A stretch of DNA of 64,000 nucleotides from Flavobacterium sp. SM15 (GTDB lineage: Bacteria > Bacteroidota > Bacteroidia > Flavobacteriales > Flavobacteriaceae): the NCBI RefSeq assembly GCF_022012335.1, contig NZ_JAKLTO010000007.1, positions 1-64,000 of the forward strand. Direction: 5' to 3'. Shown in pieces: positions 51,822-61,187 of this stretch (the first letter of the stretch is position 1; the number at the start of each line of letters is the position of its first letter). The notes below the pieces were generated by a model. It made no database searches. It was not told the DNA's origin and saw only the letters and a program-made list of their open reading frames with translations. A program made the position numbers and the translations under genes.

Positions 51822-53786
51822 ATGAGAACCAAAAAGCAAAAATTTTTTCTGTTTCTTAAAATTTCAGCAGTACTTTTAGTATTGTTGTTGGGAGGATTGT
51901 ATTTCTTCCGTGACACTTTGTTGCAGAAAGCGATTGCCAAGGCCGAATCCAAATTTAAAACCGATTACAACTGCACTTTTTCGGTTAAAAAAGCCAATTT
52001 CAATGGAGTTTCGGAAGTAGAAATGCACCAAATCATCTTAGTTCCAAATAATGCCGACACCCTGTTAGCCGTTCAGAAAATCAAAACCAGTTACAGCCTT
52101 CTAGAACTATTTACCGGCGATTTACAGCTGAAAAACCTGGAAATGAACAACGGTTTCATCCAACTGGTCAAAAATAAAAACGGACGCAATTTTGACGCTT
52201 TTCTAAAACGGGACAAACAAGAAAAATCAAACGAGAAACGCAATTACGCAAAACTCGCCTATCGCCTCTTAAATAAAGTTTTAAATTTGGTGCCTTCGGA
52301 AATGCAGCTCAAAAACCTTTCACTACGCATGGACGATATGGGACGCAAAGTGGTTTTACAAATGAACGATTTGCGTTTGGAGGACCATCAACTGCAATCC
52401 GAAATTCAGGTAAAAACCAATACGTTTGCTCAAAACTGGAAGATCAGCGGTTTTGCCGATCCGCGCGATAAGAAAGCCGATTTAAAATTTTTCAGCGCAG
52501 ACACCTCTAAAATCCAATTGCCCTATATCGATGAACGTTTCGGATTAAAATCAAGCTTTGACAACATCCAAATAAAGCTGGACAAACTTGAAATGGAAAG
52601 CGGTGAACTGCATATTGACGGGTTTACTTCGATCGAAAACTTTACCCTCAACCATCCGAAAATTGCAAAAAAAGACGTGGTCATTCAAAACGCCCGTTTT
52701 GATTACCGTTTTCTTTTGGGTCGTGATTTTATTTCGATTGACAGTAGTTCATCGGCACAGCTTAACCACATAAAAGTCAAGCCGTTTGCAGAATACAGTA
52801 CTGAACAAGACACAATTTACAAACTAAAAGTTGATATCCCGAAAATGAAAGCTCAGGATTTCATCACCTCATTGCCCAAAGGTCTTTTCACCAATTTTGA
52901 AGGCATGGAAGCGGAAGGCAATTTTGATTACAAACTCGATTTTGAATACAACAAAAACAAACCTCATAAATTAATTTTTGACAGTAAATTAAATAAAGAG
53001 AACCTGCGCATTACCAAATATGGAGCGGCCAATTTAGCCAAACTCAACGGCGAATTCACCTATCGTGCCATAGAAAACGGTGTGGAGCAACGCCCTATTT
53101 TAGTGGGAGCAGCCAATCCGAACTATACGCCTTTGGATCAGATTTCACCTTATTTGGAAAAAGCGGTTTTGACCAATGAAGACCCGTCATTTTTCCGCCA
53201 TCGTGGCTTTATCAATGAAGCCTTCAAACAGTCAATCGTCAAGAACATCCGCACCAAGAAATTTGCACGCGGAGCCAGTACCATCAGCATGCAGCTGGTG
53301 AAAAACGTCTTCCTGACCCGTGAAAAAACCTTATCTCGAAAACTGGAAGAAATCCTTTTGGTTTACATTTTAGAAAACAACCGAATTGCTACAAAATCCC
53401 GAATGCTGGAAGTGTATTTCAACGTAATTGAATGGGGCCCAAATGTATACGGTATTGGGGAAGCTTCGCACTTCTATTTCCAGAAAAGTCCAAGCGCTTT
53501 GTCCTTAAACGAATGTTTGTATCTGGCTTCGATCGTCCCGAAACCCAAAAAATTCATGTGGCAGTTTGACGATCAGGGAAATCAGAAACCCTATGCGCAA
53601 AAAAACCAGAAATACATTAAAAATCTGATGCTGCGCCGCGCACTAATTACCGATCAAGACACTATTGGGCAATCCGTGCCGATTTACATCTCAGGAAGGG
53701 CACGTTCGTTCTTGAAACTGAAAACCGTTGTGGATTCTACCGCTACCGATTCCATAAGTTTTGATCCGGACGAATTTGATTTTTAA
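51822..53786 (+). CDS. Membrane-anchored GT51 peptidoglycan glycosyltransferase fused to an AsmA-like domain
   Basis: A 654-residue protein. One N-terminal TM segment (residues about 8-26, ISAVLLVLLLGGLYFF) precedes an AsmA-like beta-rich region (about 30-430, with LFTGDLQLKNLEMNNGFIQL and QLKNLSLRM). The C-terminal domain (about 440-640) is a family 51 transglycosylase. It has E453 in NEDPSFFRHRGF, then GASTISMQLVKNVF, RKLEEILLVYILE and MLEVYFNVIEWGPNVYGIGEAS. These are the catalytic motifs of monofunctional and class A PBP glycosyltransferases. No transpeptidase (SxxK) is present. Such AsmA-GT51 fusions may polymerise glycan strands in the periplasm with a span to the outer membrane. Confidence 0.88.
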   Translation: MRTKKQKFFLFLKISAVLLVLLLGGLYFFRDTLLQKAIAKAESKFKTDYNCTFSVKKANFNGVSEVEMHQIILVPNNADTLLAVQKIKTSYSLLELFTGDLQLKNLEMNNGFIQLVKNKNGRNFDAFLKRDKQEKSNEKRNYAKLAYRLLNKVLNLVPSEMQLKNLSLRMDDMGRKVVLQMNDLRLEDHQLQSEIQVKTNTFAQNWKISGFADPRDKKADLKFFSADTSKIQLPYIDERFGLKSSFDNIQIKLDKLEMESGELHIDGFTSIENFTLNHPKIAKKDVVIQNARFDYRFLLGRDFISIDSSSSAQLNHIKVKPFAEYSTEQDTIYKLKVDIPKMKAQDFITSLPKGLFTNFEGMEAEGNFDYKLDFEYNKNKPHKLIFDSKLNKENLRITKYGAANLAKLNGEFTYRAIENGVEQRPILVGAANPNYTPLDQISPYLEKAVLTNEDPSFFRHRGFINEAFKQSIVKNIRTKKFARGASTISMQLVKNVFLTREKTLSRKLEEILLVYILENNRIATKSRMLEVYFNVIEWGPNVYGIGEASHFYFQKSPSALSLNECLYLASIVPKPKKFMWQFDDQGNQKPYAQKNQKYIKNLMLRRALITDQDTIGQSVPIYISGRARSFLKLKTVVDSTATDSISFDPDEFDF

Positions 53787-53799
53787 GTTCTAAAAAAAA

Positions 53800-54255
53800 T
53801 CAGGCTTTTTTGTATTCCATCCGATACAAATCAAAACCTTTCGCCCAATAATCTTTAATGGTTTCAAGTAAGACAAATCCGTTTTTCTGGTAAAAAGGAT
53901 AGGCAAATTGAGAAGTTCGCACCAAAATCACCTTAACTTCTTCCATAGTTTGTAAAATCGACAGTCGATGCGTTAACAATTTCGTACCAATACCGGCCTT
54001 ATGGTAATCGGGATGAATGAAATCCCAACTGATTTTGGCTACGCTACGGCTTTCTTCAAAGTTGATTCCTCCGGCTCCAACGATTTGATTCTCGAATGAA
54101 GCAACGTAATAGAGTTCCAATTCGTGTTCCAGATAAAGGTTAAAATCTTCAATTTCTTCCTGAGCAAAATACTTAGGAACATTCAGTGAGAGCAATTCCA
54201 ACAATTTTGGCTTGTCTGCAATGGAATACGGTTTTATACTGATTTCAGGGTTCAT
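53800..54255 (-). CDS. GNAT-family N-acetyltransferase
   Basis: A 151-residue acetyltransferase of the GNAT fold. It has the acetyl-CoA binding motif A with WDFIHPDYHKAGIGTKLLTHRL (Q/RxxGxG/A variant HKAGIG), preceded by IVGAGGINFEE and followed by VILVRTSQFAYPFYQKNGF. Substrates of such enzymes vary widely (amines, proteins, antibiotics), and nothing in the context specifies one. It is convergent with the GT51 fusion and lies 23 bp downstream of the LytTR regulator gene on the same strand, so read-through from the two-component operon is possible. Confidence 0.88.
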   Translation of the reverse strand: MNPEISIKPYSIADKPKLLELLSLNVPKYFAQEEIEDFNLYLEHELELYYVASFENQIVGAGGINFEESRSVAKISWDFIHPDYHKAGIGTKLLTHRLSILQTMEEVKVILVRTSQFAYPFYQKNGFVLLETIKDYWAKGFDLYRMEYKKA

Positions 54256-54278
54256 CTTGTTATTTAAAGGATTTCAAA

Positions 54279-55028
54279 TCATTTGAAATTTCTTAAAAAC
54301 TCTTCTTTATAAGTTGGTGAAATTTCGATTTCCGCGCCGTCGTTCAGCATGATGTAACCGCCTTTGTTGTAGGATTTTACAAAATTAATATTGATGATAT
54401 GCGATTTATGTACACGTAAAAAAGGAAACGGTAAAATCTCTGAAAAATGCTTGAGAAAACGGCACACCATTTTTTTACTGCCATCGGCTAAGTGTAAATC
54501 GGTAAAGTTCCCGTTGCCTCGTAGGCGGACGATGTCTTCCATTTTCACCACTTCAAAACCTTCCAAAGTAGGTAAAATCACCTGCTTTTTCTCCGGCTGG
54601 GTTTCACGGAAATTCTCCACGATGATTTTGTTCCGGTTGAAAAGCTCGTTATTGAGAATATGCTGTTGCACTTTATTGACCGCCACAATCAATTCTTCAA
54701 TACTGATGGGTTTTAACAGATAATAGGCGGCGCTTTGGTTGAGGGCTTTAAGTGAATATTCGGAAAAAGCGGTCACAAAAATCGTCTCAAACTGCAAATC
54801 CTTGCAGGCTTCCAACACATCAAAAGCATTTCCGAAAGGCATTTCCACATCCAAAAACACCAATTTCGGCGTCACTTCGTGCAATAACGGAACGGCTTCC
54901 TTGATGTTTTGGGCTTCTCCAATTACTTCTACCTGTGGGCAATATTTCCCAAGATAATTCTTGAGCACTTCACGCGCAGCAGTTTCGTCTTCAACAATTA
55001 CGGCTTTTATTTTCTGTAAGGTCATCAT
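54279..55028 (-). CDS. LytTR-family response regulator
   Basis: A 249-residue response regulator. The receiver (about 1-125) has IVEDETAAREVL, the phospho-acceptor Asp in KLVFLDVEMPFGNAFD, TAFSEYSLKAL and YYLLKPISIEELI. The LytTR DNA-binding domain (about 150-249) has FEVVKMEDIVRLRGNGNFTDLHLADG and FLRVHKSHIININFV. Its start overlaps the kinase gene by 4 bp (ATGA), so the pair is co-translated. LytTR proteins often act on membrane or envelope functions; targets are unknown. It may control the divergent toroid/VWA/DUF4139 genes, which is an inference from position. Confidence 0.92.
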   Translation of the reverse strand: MMTLQKIKAVIVEDETAAREVLKNYLGKYCPQVEVIGEAQNIKEAVPLLHEVTPKLVFLDVEMPFGNAFDVLEACKDLQFETIFVTAFSEYSLKALNQSAAYYLLKPISIEELIVAVNKVQQHILNNELFNRNKIIVENFRETQPEKKQVILPTLEGFEVVKMEDIVRLRGNGNFTDLHLADGSKKMVCRFLKHFSEILPFPFLRVHKSHIININFVKSYNKGGYIMLNDGAEIEISPTYKEEFLRNFK

Positions 55029-56854
55029 AATTTATCAAGCAAGGGAAAGGTAAGGGTTACTAAAGTTCCTGTGGTTCCGCTGTTTTTTTCGGTAATGGAG
55101 AAATCGATGTTGGTTTTATACAATTCATTCAGAAGACTGATACGCTCTTTAGTGTTGGTCACACCGCGCGACTGATGTACTTTCTGGTTGCGGGTTTTCA
55201 AGGCGGCACTTTCGGTCAGGCCGATCCCGTTATCGTCTACTAGTACCGAAACTTTTCCACGGTTGAGTTCGAATTTCAAGAGCAGTAATCCTTTGGTATC
55301 CCGATAGCGCAAACCGTGCCAGATTGCATTTTCCAGATGCGGTTGAATGAGCATGTTCGGGACTAGAGTCGTTTCGGTATCCAAAGCATCGTCTACCACA
55401 ATCTGATAGTCAAATTTGTCCTGAAAACGCAAATGTTCCAGATCCAGATACTTCTTGAGCTGTTCGATTTCGTTACTCAGGCTGATGAAATCCTTGTTGG
55501 AATTTTCCATCATGTTGCGCATAAGGTGCGAATACGAAGTCAGGTACTTGTTGGCTTCCAGCTCTTTATTTTGCGAAATGAACTGGTTGACACTGTTCAA
55601 ACTGTTGAAAATAAAATGCGGATTCATTTCCCGTCGTAACGACTGTAACGCGATTTCCTTATTCTTGATTTTGATGGAATACAGCGCTTTTACAATCAAT
55701 CCCACCAACAAAAGAAGCAACAACAACGATCCCAAAAGCACATAATTGAACGTATTTTTCTTGGCAATGAGTTCGTCTTTCAATATCTTTTCCTTTTCCA
55801 GCTGACGGATTTTCTCCTCCGTGACCTGAAAGGTTTTTTCATCAATTAAAGAACTGTCGTTGCGGATGAGTTTGTCGAAATTCTGAAAAAAATCATCATA
55901 CAAAGCAATGCTTTCTTTGTCTTTACCATGGGTTTTATAATATTGAAGCAATTGCAACAGGCTGTTTTTCACTTCGTCGGTTTTACCTTGTTGCAGCGCC
56001 AATTGATAGGCTTGTTGTAAACACTGAATCGCTTTTTCCGGTTCGTTTTTTTTGAAATAAATGGTCGCTAGGGTTTGCAGTTGCTTAATTTGGGTATCAA
56101 AATCATTTTTGGTTTTAGCCTCGGCCAACAATTTTTCACTGATGCCCAAAGCCTTGTCAAACTGATTGTCGGAAGCATACACTTTGGCAATTTCCGTTCT
56201 CAGTTTAGCGACTTCTTCCGGTTTATCTTTTACATAAGAAATCGCTTTTTCATAACTCTGAATGGCTACTTCCTTGTTTTTTTGCTGCAGGTTCATCTGT
56301 GCTTGTTGTACATAAGCATCGGCTACTTCTTCTTTTTTATCCGCTTTTTCAAGAATTTGAATATTGTATTTGGAATACCCCATTTGAGCCGCCGGGTTGT
56401 TGGCATTTCGCAAACGATTAGCATCATTGAAGTTCAATTGCTCGTAATTCTTATCTGGGGCAACTGCTCCGGCCGCTTCATAATTCTGTATTGCTGAAGT
56501 GATTTTATTTTGCGACTCCTGTACTTTGGCTAAGCTTCGATTAACTCTGGTTTGATCCCGGTTACGTTTCAATTTCGTATAAGTGCCCAGCGCTTTTTTC
56601 AGGTATTCTTCCGCTTTGGCGTTGTCCCCTTTTTCGATGAATCCATCGGCCAGGTTCTCATAGTTTTTGGCAATTTGAACCTCATCGTTGGCGTCTAATG
56701 ATTCTTTCAAATCGTCCGCAGCTCTGCTTATTTTATAGCTTGCAGCCTTTTTGCTTTTGGTTGCGGCAGGCTGAATACTATCCTGCGCGGAAACCTCAAG
56801 ACCAAGGTTTAGCGTAAAAAAAATAAAAGCAAAAAAGGCCTGTTTTAGTGACAT
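55025..56854 (-). CDS. TPR-sensor histidine kinase (LytS/YehU type)
   Basis: A 609-residue sensor kinase. It has a signal peptide (ends LEVSAQ), then a periplasmic array of about seven TPR units (55-330, with YEKAISYV, NQFDKALGISEKLL, NEPEKAIQCLQQAYQLA) and a single TM (about 370-390, YVLLGSLLLLLLLVGLIV). The His_kinase domain (MNPHFIFNSLNSVNQFI, His at the NPHF motif) and an HATPase_c domain (MLIQPHLENAIWHGLRYR, DDNGIGLTES) complete it. It overlaps the LytTR regulator. TPR sensor domains bind proteins or peptides, so the input may be an envelope protein. About 150 bp separates it from the divergent toroid gene. Confidence 0.93.
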   Translation of the reverse strand: MSLKQAFFAFIFFTLNLGLEVSAQDSIQPAATKSKKAASYKISRAADDLKESLDANDEVQIAKNYENLADGFIEKGDNAKAEEYLKKALGTYTKLKRNRDQTRVNRSLAKVQESQNKITSAIQNYEAAGAVAPDKNYEQLNFNDANRLRNANNPAAQMGYSKYNIQILEKADKKEEVADAYVQQAQMNLQQKNKEVAIQSYEKAISYVKDKPEEVAKLRTEIAKVYASDNQFDKALGISEKLLAEAKTKNDFDTQIKQLQTLATIYFKKNEPEKAIQCLQQAYQLALQQGKTDEVKNSLLQLLQYYKTHGKDKESIALYDDFFQNFDKLIRNDSSLIDEKTFQVTEEKIRQLEKEKILKDELIAKKNTFNYVLLGSLLLLLLLVGLIVKALYSIKIKNKEIALQSLRREMNPHFIFNSLNSVNQFISQNKELEANKYLTSYSHLMRNMMENSNKDFISLSNEIEQLKKYLDLEHLRFQDKFDYQIVVDDALDTETTLVPNMLIQPHLENAIWHGLRYRDTKGLLLLKFELNRGKVSVLVDDNGIGLTESAALKTRNQKVHQSRGVTNTKERISLLNELYKTNIDFSITEKNSGTTGTLVTLTFPLLDKL

Positions 56855-56971
56855 ACTACTGTGTTTCTATGTAAATGTAAAGTAAATATTTTAAAAACGG
56901 TGCGGCAAGCGGTTTCACCAAGTCGAAACCTGGTTTCACCCATTCTGCAAAAAACGTGCAAATTCTCAAGA

Positions 56972-56979
56972 TAATTTTG
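56972..56979 (+). promoter_or_regulatory. -7 box for the toroid/VWA/DUF4139 module
   Basis: TAATTTTG, 25 bp before the ATG at 57005, within the divergent region shared with the kinase gene. No TTG -33 is visible, which would fit an activated promoter. Confidence 0.45.
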
Positions 56980-57004
56980 GGATAGAATCATAAACCAAAA
57001 AACT

Positions 57005-58327
57005 ATGAAAACGGAAAATTTAATTGCAGTCTTGAGCGCTTCGGTATTAGTTACAGGGGCTGCTCTTACCTCAAAAATCTCTTCTGAAAAAAATCCTGTT
57101 GTCCAATACAAACCCTCTGTTGCAATTGAAAAGCCCGAAACCGAAGAAAAACCTTGTGTTTTTATGTCGATGATGGGCGAACAATCGGTAACCGATTATG
57201 CTAAGTACAAAAATGATTCCAAAACGACCACAACGATCAATAAAGGCGAAAAATGGCTAGCAGAAGCCCAAAACAAAGACGGAGGCTGGGGAGCCGGTTC
57301 CCACAGCAATCAGGGAGAAATGAACCCGCACGCCGTAAGTTCCGATCCGGCAACAACTGCGATGGCTTCGATGGCATTATACAGAATGGGTTATTCCATT
57401 GAAAAAGGGAAATACAAAACCCAACTTAAAAATGCTCTGGAATTTCTTTTATCCGAAGTGGAGAAAAACAAAAACAACGAGTTCATTACCCAAGTGCGCG
57501 GTACCCAGATTCAAACCAAACTCGGGCAAAACATTGATGCTGCCTTGACCTTGCAATTCTTAAACCAAGTCATACCAACCTTATCCGAGGGAACACTTAG
57601 AAAAAGAGTAGAAAACGCCATTCAGATTTGTGTAGATAAAATCGAAAAATCGTACGACGGAAACGGAAAAGTGAGTGGTGCCGGTTGGGCCGGTGTGTTG
57701 CAATCCTCATTTGCCAATGCCGGATTAGAACAAGCATCCAAAAACAAAAACATCAAAGTAAGTAAAGACAAAATTGACGCCGCAAGAAACTATCAGAAAG
57801 GCAATTACGATGCGGATAACAATCGTGCAAAAACAGAAGACGGCGCAGGAATTATGCTTTATGCGGTAAGCAGCTCGGTTCGTGGCAGTGCCACAGAAGC
57901 CAAAGAAGCCGAAGAACTCTTCGAAAAAGCCAAATCCGAAGGAAAAATCGATCGAAAAGCCGAAATGAGCAAGGAAAATTTAGAAAAAATAGGCGTTACC
58001 CGTGAAAAAGCCGCTTCCTATGATGTTGCTACCAAAGTTTACAAAGCCGCCAAAGTACAGGCCATGGACAACAACGTTATGAACGGTTTCGGGAACAACG
58101 GCGGAGAAGAATTCATGAGCTTTCTGCAAACCGGCGAATCTTTAATGGTAAAAAAAGACAACGACTGGAAACACTGGTACGACAATGTGAGCGGAAAAAT
58201 CATCAAAATCCAGAATGAGAACGGTAGTTGGAACGGACATCATTGCATTACCAGTCCGGTGTTCTGCACCGCAACCTGCCTACTGATTTTAACCATCGAA
58301 AACGACATCAAAACCTTACAACAATAA
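57005..58327 (+). CDS. Exported alpha-alpha toroid (prenyltransferase/squalene-cyclase-like) protein
   Basis: A 440-residue protein with an N-terminal hydrophobic segment (about 8-22, AVLSASVLVTGAALT) that could be a signal anchor. The toroid repeats include EKWLAEAQNKDGGWGAG (QW motif), DPATTAMASMALYRMGY, AALTLQFLNQVIP, GAGWAGVLQSSFANAG and a C-terminal QNENGSWNGHHCITSPVFCTATCLLILTI with three Cys and two His. No DDxD or other terpene-cyclase acid motif is seen, so cyclase activity is doubtful. It is followed 21 bp later by a VWA lipoprotein gene and then a DUF4139 gene. It may bind a ligand or another envelope protein. I know no named member. Confidence 0.75.
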   Translation: MKTENLIAVLSASVLVTGAALTSKISSEKNPVVQYKPSVAIEKPETEEKPCVFMSMMGEQSVTDYAKYKNDSKTTTTINKGEKWLAEAQNKDGGWGAGSHSNQGEMNPHAVSSDPATTAMASMALYRMGYSIEKGKYKTQLKNALEFLLSEVEKNKNNEFITQVRGTQIQTKLGQNIDAALTLQFLNQVIPTLSEGTLRKRVENAIQICVDKIEKSYDGNGKVSGAGWAGVLQSSFANAGLEQASKNKNIKVSKDKIDAARNYQKGNYDADNNRAKTEDGAGIMLYAVSSSVRGSATEAKEAEELFEKAKSEGKIDRKAEMSKENLEKIGVTREKAASYDVATKVYKAAKVQAMDNNVMNGFGNNGGEEFMSFLQTGESLMVKKDNDWKHWYDNVSGKIIKIQNENGSWNGHHCITSPVFCTATCLLILTIENDIKTLQQ

Positions 58328-58348
58328 TTTTTTAAAAAGACAAATACC

Positions 58349-59524
58349 ATGAAATCAACATTCATCATCACAGCCCTTTTTGCAACCGCTTTTACTTTTG
58401 CAAACTGCACGAATTCCAACCATAAGGAAACTTCAAAAACGTTAACTTCTGCTTCAACAATTGAGAAACCGATCAAAGTTGAAAACACCAAAATTCAAGT
58501 AGCCATTTTGCTGGACACTTCCAACAGCATGGACGGTTTGATCGAACAGGCGAAATCCCGTTTGTGGAACATCGTCAATACCTTAACCACACTAAAATAC
58601 CACGGAAAAACACCGGATATTGAAATCGGGTTGTACGAATATGGAAACGACGGTTTGTCTCAAGAATCGAATTACATTCGTCAAGTCGCGCCACTTACTA
58701 CCGATTTGGACCTGATTTCCGAAAAACTGTTTTCACTTCGCACCAATGGTGGCTCTGAATATTGCGGTGCTGTAATTGCCGATGCCACCAAACAACTGAA
58801 CTGGGGCAAAGACGCTTCGAATATGAAACTGGTCTACATTGCCGGAAACGAAGCGTTCAACCAAGGCGGCGTCAACTATAAAGAAGCGATTAGCGATGCG
58901 CTCAAAAAAGACATTTACATCAACACGATTTTCTGTGGTAATCAGGAAGAAGGCATCCGCACGTTCTGGAAAGACGGCGCCGATGCGGGAAAAGGCAAGT
59001 ATTTCAACATTGATTCCAACAAAGCGGTGATTTATATTGCTACGCCTTACGATGTGCGCATCTCCGAATGCAATACCAGAATCAACACGACTTACATCAG
59101 TTATGGCAGTATGGGCTATGAAAAGAAAATGAATCAGGCAGCACAGGATTCCAATGCACAAGGCGTTTCAGCAGCCAATTTTGCAGAGCGTACGGTGAGT
59201 AAATCTAAAGCGGTTTATAAAAATGACAGCTGGGATTTAGTCGACAAAGTTAAAGACGACAAAGGAGCCATCGACAAACTCAAAAAAGAAGAATTGCCAA
59301 AAGAACTGCAAAACAAGTCCAAAGCAGAAATTAAAGTTTATGTGGATCAGAAATCTAAAGAACGCGAAGCCATTCAGAAGGAAATTGGCGAATTAGGTAA
59401 AAAACGTCAGGCCTTTATCGATGCTGAAATGAAAAAAACCAACAGCCAGGACGATTTGGGCGGTGCAATTAACAGTTCCGTTATTGCTTTTGCTAAAACT
59501 AAAGGTTATACGGTTGAAAAATAA
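58349..59524 (+). CDS. VWA-domain lipoprotein
   Basis: A 391-residue lipoprotein with lipobox TFANC (Cys20). The von Willebrand factor A domain (about 50-240) has the MIDAS motif AILLDTSNSMDG (D-x-S-x-S), a Thr in the region SLRTNGGSEYCGA, and an IAGNEAFNQGGVNYKEA segment where a DxxE-type Asp is usual. The C-terminal third is helical and Lys/Glu-rich (DKLKKEELPKELQNKSKAEIKVYVDQKS), likely coiled coil. MIDAS metal sites mediate protein-protein binding, so this may be the adaptor of the three-gene module. It lies between the toroid gene (21 bp) and the DUF4139 gene (40 bp), all rightward. Confidence 0.85.
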   Translation: MKSTFIITALFATAFTFANCTNSNHKETSKTLTSASTIEKPIKVENTKIQVAILLDTSNSMDGLIEQAKSRLWNIVNTLTTLKYHGKTPDIEIGLYEYGNDGLSQESNYIRQVAPLTTDLDLISEKLFSLRTNGGSEYCGAVIADATKQLNWGKDASNMKLVYIAGNEAFNQGGVNYKEAISDALKKDIYINTIFCGNQEEGIRTFWKDGADAGKGKYFNIDSNKAVIYIATPYDVRISECNTRINTTYISYGSMGYEKKMNQAAQDSNAQGVSAANFAERTVSKSKAVYKNDSWDLVDKVKDDKGAIDKLKKEELPKELQNKSKAEIKVYVDQKSKEREAIQKEIGELGKKRQAFIDAEMKKTNSQDDLGGAINSSVIAFAKTKGYTVEK

Positions 59525-59564
59525 AAAGCAATTTCTTACTTTTAAACCTCTAAACCCTTTTTCT

Positions 59565-61181
59565 ATGAAACAGTTTTTTTTTGCCATTCTTTTTTTAATT
59601 TCCGGTTTGCTTTTTGCCCAGAAACCCATTTTTACACAGGCTAAAGTAAAATCAGCAACGGTTTATTTTAATGCTGCCGAACTTTCACAAAATGCAAATG
59701 TAACCTTACCGGCCGGAACCAGTGAAATTGTAATTAAAAATGTAGCCAATTACCTGAATGAGAATTCCGTTCAAATTGGAGCTCCGGCTTCCGTAACGGT
59801 GCTTTCGGTGCAATTCACAAACGATTATATTTCCGAATACGAGGTGGATGAAAATTCGCCGGCGATAAAAAAAGTAAAAGATAGTATCATTTTGGTACAA
59901 AAAGAACTTGAGAAACTCATCAATACCAAAAATTCGGAAACCAAAACCATCGAGCTTCTGGACAAGAACCAACAGGTTTTTGGTCAAAATTCAGGATTGA
60001 GTGTGGCGGAACTGATGAAAATGGTCGAGTACTACAAAACCAAGCGCACAGAAATGAGCAACAATGTAAACACGCTTACCGAAAAGGAAAAGAAACTGAA
60101 TGAAACGCTGAAGCGCCTGAACACCAAACTGGAAATCAACACCGAAAAGGAAGAAAAAACCTCAACGGGAAAATTGGTGTTACAAGTCATGAATACTGCT
60201 GCCGGGAATGTTCCTCTGGAAATTTCCTATCTGACCAATAGGGCAAGTTGGGCACCCTTTTACGATTTGAGAGCAGACAATGTGACCTCGCCCATCAACA
60301 TGATGTACAAAGCACAAGTAACTCAGAATACCGGTATAGACTGGAAGAAAGTAAAATTGACGTTGTCCTCGGGAAATCCGAACCAGAGCAATCAGGCGCC
60401 AACGGTAAATCCTTGGTTTTTAAGATATAGAAATGCCTATGGTTACGAAGCAGATGATGCTTCTCCAGCCTTACAGGAAGTTGTGGTAAGTGGTTATAGC
60501 GCAAAAAAAGATTCGAATATTAAAATAAGAGGCGCTAATTCTATTTCAGCACATACAACGATCAACGAAAACCAATTGAACATTTCTTTCGACATCGACA
60601 TTCCGTACGACATTTTATCCAACGGAAAGAAACACAGTGTGGCGCTGAAAGAAATCAAATTACCGGCTTCCTACAAGTATTATGCGGCTCCGAAACTGGA
60701 CAAAGAGGCGTTTCTTCTGGCAGAAATTACCGATTATGGCAAGTACAATTTGTTAAAAGGCGAAGCAAACATCATTTTTGAAGGCATGTACGTTGGAAAA
60801 ACTTTGGTAAACCCGGGGCAAACTTCGGATACTTTAAATTTGAGTATGGGGCGTGATAAAAAGGTTTCCATCAAACGTGAAAAAATCGTTGAAAAATCGG
60901 GAACGAAATTCTTATCTTCGAAAAAGGAGCAAACCTTCACTTACGACATTGTTATTCGCAACAATAAAAAAGAAGCGGTAAGCATTAAATTAGACGACCA
61001 GATTCCATTAAGCACCGATAAGGAAATCGAAATCGAACTAAAAGAAAAAGACGGCGCAAAACTCAATGCCGAAACCGGATTGCTCAGCTGGGAAATCAAT
61101 TTAAAACCTAACGAAACGAAAAAGCTCCGCTTAAGTTATATGGTGAAATCCCCTAAAGACAAAACCATCGATAATCTATAA
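59565..61181 (+). CDS. DUF4139/DUF4140 (MuiA-like) protein with a SusC-plug-like insert
   Basis: A 538-residue secreted protein with a signal peptide (1-19, ends LLFAQ). The N-terminal DUF4140 domain has AKVKSATVYFNAAELSQNANV and TLPAGTSEIVIKNVANYLN. It is followed by a coiled-coil region (about 105-205) and the DUF4139 domain (SYLTNRASWAPFYDLRADN, AQVTQNTGIDWKKVKLTLS and the final GLLSWEINLKPNETKKLRLSY). Residues 303-325 read LQEVVVSGYSAKKDS then IKIRGANSIS, the hallmark of SusC/RagA TonB-dependent receptors, inserted inside DUF4139. ATG 59565 starts the signal peptide; an extension to 59463 runs back into the VWA gene. MuiA is linked to mucoidy in other bacteria; role here unknown. Confidence 0.85.
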   Translation: MKQFFFAILFLISGLLFAQKPIFTQAKVKSATVYFNAAELSQNANVTLPAGTSEIVIKNVANYLNENSVQIGAPASVTVLSVQFTNDYISEYEVDENSPAIKKVKDSIILVQKELEKLINTKNSETKTIELLDKNQQVFGQNSGLSVAELMKMVEYYKTKRTEMSNNVNTLTEKEKKLNETLKRLNTKLEINTEKEEKTSTGKLVLQVMNTAAGNVPLEISYLTNRASWAPFYDLRADNVTSPINMMYKAQVTQNTGIDWKKVKLTLSSGNPNQSNQAPTVNPWFLRYRNAYGYEADDASPALQEVVVSGYSAKKDSNIKIRGANSISAHTTINENQLNISFDIDIPYDILSNGKKHSVALKEIKLPASYKYYAAPKLDKEAFLLAEITDYGKYNLLKGEANIIFEGMYVGKTLVNPGQTSDTLNLSMGRDKKVSIKREKIVEKSGTKFLSSKKEQTFTYDIVIRNNKKEAVSIKLDDQIPLSTDKEIEIELKEKDGAKLNAETGLLSWEINLKPNETKKLRLSYMVKSPKDKTIDNL

Positions 61182-61187
61182 CATATT

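Noticed and set aside
56845-57111. 88-residue ORF antisense to the toroid gene start
   Set aside because: It overlaps the start of the toroid gene antisense and the kinase start region; no family signal and poor codon character.
57005-58327. Toroid protein as a functional terpene cyclase
   Set aside because: No DxDD or DDxxD acid motif and an N-terminal export segment argue against cyclase activity, so only the fold is claimed.
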